Below are positions 58,622 through 64,000 of a stretch of 64,000 nucleotides of DNA, piece after piece (within the stretch, counting starts at the first letter, position 1; every line of letters starts with the position of its first letter). The translations under genes and the position numbers were made by a program. Source of the DNA: Curvibacter sp. (GTDB lineage: Bacteria > Pseudomonadota > Gammaproteobacteria > Burkholderiales > Burkholderiaceae_C); NCBI GenBank assembly GCA_004293725.1, contig REAW01000017.1, forward strand, positions 1 to 64,000, in the 5' to 3' direction. The notes under the pieces were generated by a model. The model was given only the letters and a program-made list of their open reading frames with translations. It searched no databases and was not told where the DNA came from.

Positions 58622-59197
58622 ATGGACCGATCTTCTGATGCTGCTGAAGCTTCGCGCCTTGCCGAGCTGCGCAGTTTTGGGGTGTTGGATACCGCGGCCG
58701 AACAGGCGTATGACGATGTGGTCAGGCTCGCCGCGTTTATTTGCGACACACCCATTGCGCTGATTTCCCTGGTAGACGAAGACCGTCAATGGTTCAAAGC
58801 CCGGGTCGGAATCAACGAGATGGAGACACCGCGCGGCATTGCGTTTTGTGCCCATGCCATTAGCGAACCCGATGCGTTGATGGAAGTGCCCAACGCGTTG
58901 AATGACGACCGTTTTGCAAATAATCCGCTGGTTACGGGAGCGGAGGGCGTCCGTTTTTATGCCGGTGCACCCTTGCTTACCGCTTCGGGGGCTGCCTTGG
59001 GAACGGTCTGTGTGATAGACCGGGTACCCCGCAAGCTCACCGATGCCCAGGCTGAGGCCCTCAAGGCCCTGTCGCGACAAGTGGTGCAGTTATTGGCGTT
59101 GCGCCGCGCCAACGCCGAGCTGGAGCTGTTGTCGCGTGCGCAGCGGTTGCGGCAGCGCGAGCTGGAGGACTCTCAGCGACAGTTGCAGGAAGCCTGA
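58622..59197 (+). CDS. GAF-domain protein; N-terminal half of a frameshifted diguanylate cyclase
   Basis: A 191-residue GAF sensor domain (LAELRSFGVLDTAAEQAYDD, PIALISLVDEDRQWFKARVG, GIAFCAHAI, VRFYAGAPLLTASGAALGTV) followed by a coiled coil (LRQRELEDSQRQLQEA) that stops at TGA 59195. In the frame one C away the sequence continues as LTDALTSLKNRRSFDR, the standard entry to a GGDEF domain. The original gene was therefore almost certainly one GAF-GGDEF protein of about 348 residues. As it stands this half would be a stand-alone GAF protein. It could also be a sequencing error. Confidence 0.85.
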   Translation: MDRSSDAAEASRLAELRSFGVLDTAAEQAYDDVVRLAAFICDTPIALISLVDEDRQWFKARVGINEMETPRGIAFCAHAISEPDALMEVPNALNDDRFANNPLVTGAEGVRFYAGAPLLTASGAALGTVCVIDRVPRKLTDAQAEALKALSRQVVQLLALRRANAELELLSRAQRLRQRELEDSQRQLQEA

Positions 59198-59667
59198 CCG
59201 ATGCGCTAACCAGTTTGAAAAACCGCCGCTCCTTTGACCGTCTTTTGGCCAATGAATACGCCCGCACCCTGCGTACCCGCTCGCCACTGGCGCTTCTGAT
59301 GGTAGATGTGGATCACTTCAAGGCCTACAACGACGAATATGGCCACCAGGCAGGTGACCAAGCCCTTCAGGCAGTGGCAGCGGCTATTGCAGTGCAAGCC
59401 CGCCCTTATGACCACGTGGCCCGGTATGGCGGAGAAGAGTTTGCGGTCATTCTGCCCGACACGCAGGTGGCGGATACCCGGATCGTGGCCGAGCGTATCC
59501 GCCTCGCTGTCCAGGCCTTGCAGGGCCTGCGTCGCCCCCTGTCGGTAAGTGTAGGCGCCGCTCTGGCCAAGGCTAAAAGTGACCCGGTTGACCTGGTGAG
59601 TTGCGCTGACCAGGCGCTATACCAAGCCAAGCAGACAGGTCGAAACCGGGTGCACCTGCAACTGTGA
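59194..59667 (+). pseudogene. GGDEF domain, C-terminal half of a frameshifted diguanylate cyclase
   Basis: A full GGDEF domain follows in the -1 frame relative to the GAF half. It has LMVDVDHFKAYNDEYGHQAG (metal and substrate residues), the active motif YGGEEFAVILPD, and an RPYD inhibitory site five residues before GGEEF, so it would make and sense cyclic di-GMP. The only start in this frame near the junction is TTG 59215, after the conserved LTDALTS entry. Restoring one C in the CC run at 59193-59194 joins the halves. Confidence 0.85.
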
Positions 59668-59712
59668 GGGCCGGGCTGGGATAATCTCGCCCATGTCTTC
59701 TGTATCCTGTCG

Positions 59713-60666
59713 GTGGCCCCGATGATGGACTGGACCGATCGCCATTGCCGTTACTTTCACCGCCTGCTGAGCCGCCACGCGCTGCTCTACACCGAGATGG
59801 TGACTACCGGCGCGCTGATCCATGGAGATTTGCCGCGCCATCTGCGTTTCAACACGGAAGAACACCCCGTGGCGCTGCAACTGGGGGGTAGTGAGCCAGC
59901 CGACCTGGCGCAGTGCGCCAAGCTGGGGGAGGACTGGGGCTACGACGAAATCAACATCAACTGCGGTTGCCCGAGCGAACGCGTGCAGCGCGGCGCGTTT
60001 GGTGCTTGCCTCATGAACGAGGCCTCGCTGGTGGCCGACTGCGTGAAGGCGATGGTAGACGTGGTGGATATCCCCGTCACTGTGAAGCACCGCATTGGCA
60101 TCGACAAGGAAGAGGGCTACGGTTTCGTGCGCGACTTTGTGGGCACCGTGGCCGATGCGGGCTGCACCGTGTTCATTGCGCACGCGCGCAACGCGTGGCT
60201 CAAGGGCTTGAGCCCGAAAGAAAATCGCGAAATTCCGCCCCTGCGCTACGAGCTGGTGCACCAGCTGAAAAAAGACTTCCCCCACCTCACGATCGCCATC
60301 AACGGCGGATTGACCACTAGCGTGCAGCTGGCCGAGCAGCTGGAGCACGTGGACGGTGTGATGCTGGGCCGCGAGGCCTATCACAACCCCTGGTGGCTGG
60401 CCGAGTGGGATGCTACGTTTTTTGGAGCTGCACCCGCAGAGCTGACGAGGGATAGCGTCGAATTGGCCATGGTGGAATACATGGAGCGCGAGTCTGCGCA
60501 GCGCGGCACCTCTTGGTACAGCATTGCCCGCCATATGCTGGGGCTGCGCCACGGCCTGCCGGGTTCCCGCAAATGGCGTCAAGTGTGGAGCGACCATCGC
60601 TACAAGACGTTGCCCGCCCGCGAAGTGATGGCGATTGCCCAGGGCCCTGCGCTTGTCGCGGCCTGA
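59713..60666 (+). CDS. dusA: tRNA-dihydrouridine synthase A; start region disturbed
   Basis: An FMN-dependent enzyme reducing U20/U20a in the tRNA D-loop. Motifs: VAPMMDWTDRHCRYFHRLLS, EININCGCPSERVQRGAFGA (catalytic Cys), VKHRIGID, FIAHARNAWLKGLSPKENR, and INGGLTT with GVMLGREAYHNPWW. The family N terminus usually has about 15 residues before LSVAPMMD. Here ATG 59693 is out of frame, and the first usable codons are GTG 59713 and ATG 59722, neither with a ribosome-binding site. A small indel between 59693 and 59713 is suspected. The catalytic core is intact. Confidence 0.9.
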   Translation: MAPMMDWTDRHCRYFHRLLSRHALLYTEMVTTGALIHGDLPRHLRFNTEEHPVALQLGGSEPADLAQCAKLGEDWGYDEININCGCPSERVQRGAFGACLMNEASLVADCVKAMVDVVDIPVTVKHRIGIDKEEGYGFVRDFVGTVADAGCTVFIAHARNAWLKGLSPKENREIPPLRYELVHQLKKDFPHLTIAINGGLTTSVQLAEQLEHVDGVMLGREAYHNPWWLAEWDATFFGAAPAELTRDSVELAMVEYMERESAQRGTSWYSIARHMLGLRHGLPGSRKWRQVWSDHRYKTLPAREVMAIAQGPALVAA

Positions 60667-61543
60667 GCAGGAGCGCTGGGCCCTATTAGGGCTGTGGCTG
60701 ATCCCTGCGTTGTGGGCGGTGAACTTCATCGTTGCACGCTGGGCGCCGGGTGTGGTCGGGCCCTATGCGCTCGCGCTAGGCCGCTGGGCATTGGCTGGTG
60801 TTCTGCTGGGGATAATGGCCCGCCAAGAGCTGTGGGCGCAGCGCAGCGCCATTCTGGCTGTTTGGCACCAGTACGTTGTGCTGGGGTTTTGCGGCATGCT
60901 GGTTTGCGGCGCCTGGGTTTATATAGGCGCCCGCACTACCGGTGCCATGAATATTTCTCTGATTTACGCTGCGTCGCCCGTGTTGATTGCGGTGGGCGCT
61001 GTGCTGTGGTTGGGTGAGCGTTTCCGATGGTCCCAAGTGTTGGGCGTGGTGGTGGCCTTGGCCGGCGTGGTGCATGTGGTGGTGCAAGGCCAGTGGCTGG
61101 CACTCAGTCAGGTGCAATGGGTGGTGGGCGATGCGTGGATCGTCGCTGCCATGGTGGCCTGGGCGGCCTACGCGCTGCTGCAAAAGCTGTGGCCCAGCCC
61201 ACTGGGATCTACGGCGCGGCTGGCAGCCATTTGCGCTGGTGGGGTACTGACGCTGATTCCCTGCGCCTTGTGGGAGGCCCAGTTGCCCGAGACGCCTAGC
61301 TGGTCTTGGGCCGCCTTCGGCTTGGTGGTTGCCGCCGCGCTGTTTCCCGGACTGGGCGCTTACTGGATTTACGGCGCCGCGCAAAAAGTCCTGGGCGCCA
61401 GTCGTGTGGCGGTCACGCTCTACCTGGGTCCGCTGTACGCCGCAGTGGCGGCCTGGGGCGTACTGGGCGAGCCGCTGGGTGTGCACCACCTGGTGGGCGC
61501 CGCGCTGATTCTGCCCGGTGTGTACTGGGTGTCGCGCCACTAG
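60635..61543 (+). CDS. EamA/DMT-family transporter
   Basis: A 302-residue membrane protein with about ten helices in two EamA repeats (WLIPALWAVNFIVARWAPG, LALGRWALAGVLLGI, LIYAASPVLIAVGAVLWLGE; then AWAAYALLQKLW, VTLYLGPLYAAVAAWGVLGE). This is a drug/metabolite transporter of unknown substrate. No ATG is available at the N terminus: TTG 60635 or TTG 60653, both inside the end of dusA, are the candidates. The start is therefore uncertain and translation probably coupled. Confidence 0.88.
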   Translation: MPRALRLSRPEQERWALLGLWLIPALWAVNFIVARWAPGVVGPYALALGRWALAGVLLGIMARQELWAQRSAILAVWHQYVVLGFCGMLVCGAWVYIGARTTGAMNISLIYAASPVLIAVGAVLWLGERFRWSQVLGVVVALAGVVHVVVQGQWLALSQVQWVVGDAWIVAAMVAWAAYALLQKLWPSPLGSTARLAAICAGGVLTLIPCALWEAQLPETPSWSWAAFGLVVAAALFPGLGAYWIYGAAQKVLGASRVAVTLYLGPLYAAVAAWGVLGEPLGVHHLVGAALILPGVYWVSRH

Positions 61544-61568
61544 CGCGCCAGACGCGCAGGAGACAGCC

Positions 61569-61895
61569 ATGGCCAAGCGCGCGCATCATCATGTGTATGT
61601 GGTGGAGTTGTCTGCGCAGGTGCTGGAACAGTCCAAGTTCATGCGCGCCAACCCCGGCTACATCACCGGCAAGCCATGCGTGTATGTGGGCATGACCGGG
61701 CTGGACCCCGACATCCGCTTTGACAAGCACAAGGCCGGTATTCAGGCGAATAGCTACGTGCGCAACTTTGGCCTGCGCCTGTTGCCCGACTTGTATGAGG
61801 CCTACAACCCCATGCATTACGAGGCCGCACGCGACATGGAAGTAGAGCTGGGCATCAGCCTGCGTGCGGCCGGGTTTGGGGTGTGGCAGGCTTAA
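61569..61895 (+). CDS. GIY-YIG nuclease-like small protein
   Basis: A 108-residue protein. HVYVVEL in place of GIY and CVYVGMTGLDPDIRFDKHKAG (YIG plus Arg and Lys-His) resemble the GIY-YIG nuclease core. The insertion between the two strands (about 20 residues, SKFMRANPGYITGK) is longer than in UvrC-type domains. The end (YEAARDMEVELGISLRAAGF) is helical with a candidate catalytic Glu. The start at 61569 has AGGAG 6 bases upstream. Function unknown. Confidence 0.65.
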   Translation: MAKRAHHHVYVVELSAQVLEQSKFMRANPGYITGKPCVYVGMTGLDPDIRFDKHKAGIQANSYVRNFGLRLLPDLYEAYNPMHYEAARDMEVELGISLRAAGFGVWQA

Positions 61896-61908
61896 GGAGC
61901 AGTTTATG

Positions 61909-61966
61909 CATCATTTTGGCCTCTAGCCCTTCAGGAATATGCGCAAGCAGCTATCAAATTAGGAGT
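61909..61966 (-). repeat. Family repeat copy upstream of the thioesterase gene
   Basis: Read on the minus strand it aligns without gaps to 34773-34830 (GATAGC, TTGCGCAT, GGGCTAGA). The first arm is decayed. On the plus strand that arm reads GGAGT and supplies most of the AGGAG ribosome-binding site of the next gene. Confidence 0.75.
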
Positions 61967-61973
61967 GATTGAC

Positions 61974-62810
61974 ATGCCAACTACGGTTGAACCCACTGCA
62001 GGGCGTGCGCCCGTTGCGGCTTTTTCTTCGCTCGACACCCACGTGTTCCGCGCCAGCCAGCTTACGCGCGGCCCCTGGCACCCGCAGCAGCAACACGCCG
62101 GCCCACCGATTGCGTTGGTGACTTACGCACTAGAGGCCGCCGCGCAATCACACGGCCTGTTGCACATGGCGCGGCTGACAGCCAACCTGCTGCGCCCGGT
62201 GCCGATTGCCGACATCGAGGTGCGCGTGCAAGAAGACTATGTGGGCCGCAATGCCGGCCACTTCTCGGCCGTGGCGCTGGCCGATGGCAAGGAACTGATC
62301 CGTGCCACCGCGCTTTTTCAGCGCGAAGGCGAGGTAGTTCTTCCCCAGAGCCTGCCCGGCCACCCGTTGCCCAAGGCCCCCAAGGCGCCGGCCGACTCAC
62401 CCGTGCAGCGCTTTCCGTTTGCGCACGGCGAACTAGGGTACCCCGATCTGGTGGAGACGCGGTTGGCTGCAGGGCGCATGTTTGCGGGCCCCAGCGCGGT
62501 TTGGTTCCGTCTGAGCCAGCCGCTGGTGCAGGGCCAAAAGCCCAGTCCCTACCAGCGAGTGGCAGTGGCGGCCGATTCCGGCAACGGCATTAGCGCCATC
62601 CTCGATTTGTCCACCCATGTGTTCGTCAACTCCGACCTCACCGTTAATCTGCTGCGCCGACCGGTAGGCGAGTGGATTTGCCTGGATGCGCGTACCCATT
62701 TGTCCAGCCACGGCGGTGGGTTGGCGGAGTCGGCGTTGTACGACGAGAAGGGACTGGTTGGGCGGGCGACACAGAGTTTGTTTGTGCGAAAGAGGGACGC
62801 TCAGGCCTGA
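61974..62810 (+). CDS. Acyl-CoA thioesterase-family protein (double hotdog)
   Basis: A 278-residue protein resembling the TesB-like 4HBT_3 group. The first hotdog contains RGPWHPQQQHAGPPIALVTY, MARLTANLLRPVPIADIEVR and ALADGKELIRATALFQREGE. The second contains NGISAILDLSTHVFVNSDLT and LDARTHLSSHGGGLAESALY. It probably hydrolyses or binds acyl-CoA. ATG 61974 is preferred (AGGAG 8 bases upstream); GTG 61965 overlaps that site. Confidence 0.8.
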   Translation: MPTTVEPTAGRAPVAAFSSLDTHVFRASQLTRGPWHPQQQHAGPPIALVTYALEAAAQSHGLLHMARLTANLLRPVPIADIEVRVQEDYVGRNAGHFSAVALADGKELIRATALFQREGEVVLPQSLPGHPLPKAPKAPADSPVQRFPFAHGELGYPDLVETRLAAGRMFAGPSAVWFRLSQPLVQGQKPSPYQRVAVAADSGNGISAILDLSTHVFVNSDLTVNLLRRPVGEWICLDARTHLSSHGGGLAESALYDEKGLVGRATQSLFVRKRDAQA

Positions 62811-62887
62811 CGTCATCTGCCCTGCGGCCCGGGCGTGCGAGCTCAATGCTTTGGGCCTTTAAAGTACGGGTTGGGCGGTTGTTTTTT

Positions 62888-62917
62888 CAGTATCCCGGTG
62901 CATAGGCACGTATACTG
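62888..62917. promoter_or_regulatory. Nested inverted repeat and -10-like TATACT before the HD-GYP gene
   Basis: CAGTAT (62888-62893) and ATACTG (62912-62917) flank GTGC-ATAG-GCAC. TATACT at 62911-62916 is a good -10 with no clear -35, so an activator- or repressor-controlled promoter is possible. Confidence 0.4.
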
Positions 62918-62987
62918 AATTTGTCGCTGGTTTGTATCGATCGAATCATCCCTTGCCTTATCGCAGCTTGTTTCCAACCATAAAGCC

Positions 62988-64000
62988 ATGCTCAAAAGAA
63001 TAAGCGTTCAGCAGTTAACCGTTGGCATGCACCTCAAGGAATTTTGTGGTTCATGGATGGAGCATCCATTCTGGCGTACGGGTTTTGTCATCACGGACCC
63101 GAAAGACATCACTACTATTCTGGCCAGCAGCATTAAGGAAGTGTGGATCGATAGCAGCAAGGGGCTTGATGTTGCGGACGGCCAGTCTGCAGTCACAGTG
63201 GCCGAATCAGAGGAGCAGGTCGAGGAAGAGCTGCGTCAAGCCAACTCGGCCCGGCGTGAAGTGGCGCCTGTAAGCATCGATGTAGAGCTGCAGCGTGCAG
63301 CCAAAATCTGCTACCAGTCCAAACAGGCGGTGGTGTCCATGTTCCAGGAAGCCCGCATGGGCAACACGGTGGATGCAGCGGGCGCCAAGCAGATGGTGGA
63401 GGAAATCACGGATTCGGTATCGCGCAATCCAGGCGCGCTGATCAGCCTGGCACGCCTCAAGACCGCAGACGACTACACCTATATGCACTCGGTAGCCGTA
63501 TGCGCCATGATGGTTGCGCTGGCCAAACAACTGGGCATGGATGAGGAGCAATCCCGCTTGGCCGGGCTGGCGGGGCTGATGCACGACTTGGGCAAGGCCA
63601 TGATGCCGATGGACGTGCTGAACAAGCCCGGAAAGCTCACCGATGCGGAGTTCACCATCATCAAGACCCATCCCCAAGAGGGGTATCGGTTGTTAAAGCC
63701 CGGCAAGGACGTGGATGCGGTGGTGCTGGATGTGTGCCTGCACCACCATGAAAAGATGGATGGTTCGGGCTACCCAGAGGGCCTGAAGGGGGATCAAATC
63801 AGTCTGTTCGCCAAGATGGGCGCAGTTTGTGATGTGTACGATGCCATCACCTCCAATAGACCCTACAAAACCGGTTGGGACCCCGCAGAATCTTTGCGCA
63901 AGATGGCCGAGTGGGCCAATGGCCATTTTGATGGAAAAGTTTTCCAGGCGTTTGTGAAGAGTCTCGGCATCTACCCGATTGGCTCGCTGGTTCAGCTCAG
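62988..64000 (+). CDS. HD-GYP cyclic di-GMP phosphodiesterase with DUF3391, 3' truncated by window edge
   Basis: The frame is open to the last base (337 residues visible). The N-terminal DUF3391 domain (MLKRISVQQLTVGMHLKEFC, VWIDSSKGLDV) is followed by the HD-GYP domain with HSVAVCAMMVALAKQLGM, the metal pair in GLMHDLGKAMMP, and HHHEKMDGSGYPEGL including GYP. From family knowledge it degrades cyclic di-GMP to GMP. Only the final C-terminal part is missing. The neighbouring broken cyclase would be its opposite activity. Confidence 0.93.
   Translation, partial: MLKRISVQQLTVGMHLKEFCGSWMEHPFWRTGFVITDPKDITTILASSIKEVWIDSSKGLDVADGQSAVTVAESEEQVEEELRQANSARREVAPVSIDVELQRAAKICYQSKQAVVSMFQEARMGNTVDAAGAKQMVEEITDSVSRNPGALISLARLKTADDYTYMHSVAVCAMMVALAKQLGMDEEQSRLAGLAGLMHDLGKAMMPMDVLNKPGKLTDAEFTIIKTHPQEGYRLLKPGKDVDAVVLDVCLHHHEKMDGSGYPEGLKGDQISLFAKMGAVCDVYDAITSNRPYKTGWDPAESLRKMAEWANGHFDGKVFQAFVKSLGIYPIGSLVQL

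Noticed and set aside
60408-60445. GCTAC-N7-GGAGC resembling the family repeat inside dusA
   Set aside because: The encoded residues align with native DusA sequence in distant relatives (region after GREAYxNP), so an insertion is not needed, and the match beyond the stem is weak.

Overview
The window reads as chromosomal DNA of a betaproteobacterium of the order Burkholderiales, most likely family Comamonadaceae (Rhodoferax/Polaromonas/Acidovorax-like). Evidence: the gene order sigma factor-DUF3619-DUF3106-RDD next to ilvIHC-pssA-leuA, a complete ccoNOQP/ccoGHIS cluster with fnr and hemN, a small Trp-rich protein gene, and several copies of a ~58-bp repeat that I associate with this family. 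The genus is inference. Coding density is high. I see no prophage, insertion sequence, plasmid functions or CRISPR array.

Layout. 1-2.3 kb: 3' part of an RND efflux pump. 2.3-3.5 kb: moaA. 3.6-9.0 kb: TonB-dependent receptor, periplasmic binding protein without permease or ATPase, hybrid histidine kinase and LuxR-type regulator, which look like one envelope-to-cytoplasm sensing cassette. 9.2-12 kb: divergent membrane (hppA) and soluble (ppa) pyrophosphatases. 12-17 kb: a lipase-like hydrolase, cheW, a chemoreceptor with an amino-acid-type dCACHE signature, and a GNAT-like protein. 17.1-19.1 kb: nadE-glnB. 19.2-22 kb: leftward dgkA, RDD, DUF3106, DUF3619 and sigma factor genes. 22.2-28.3 kb: branched-chain amino acid genes ilvI-ilvH-ilvC, pssA, leuA. 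28.4-32.1 kb: a PBP7-type endopeptidase, an IclR regulator, both N-degron aminoacyl-tRNA-protein transferases (aat, bpt), tRNA-Pro and tRNA-Arg. 32.2-37.7 kb: murI-fumarase, acsA, a small cytochrome c, a Trp-rich small protein. 37.8-43.9 kb: ilvD, LysR-lgt, a crotonase and a malonyl-CoA synthetase. 43.9-47.7 kb: an SGNH hydrolase, a soluble triple-PAS kinase, a universal stress protein. 47.8-58.6 kb: the microaerobic respiration block ccoI-ccoS, ccoNOQP, ccoG, fixH, a small membrane protein, fnr, hemN and a TauE/SafE-like protein. 58.6-64 kb: a frameshifted GAF-GGDEF cyclase, dusA, an EamA transporter, a GIY-YIG-like protein, a thioesterase and the 5' part of an HD-GYP phosphodiesterase.

The parts fit a facultative, microaerobically competent heterotroph. 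FNR-type boxes lie at uspA/ccoI, ccoN and fnr/hemN, so one regulator encoded here probably controls cbb3 oxidase synthesis, copper delivery, anaerobic haem synthesis and itself. Most noteworthy: the TonB/binding-protein/kinase cassette; a crotonase lacking its second catalytic Glu beside malonyl-CoA synthetase; repeat copies between and inside genes; two FNR boxes at the fnr promoter; and indels that split a diguanylate cyclase and disturb the dusA start.
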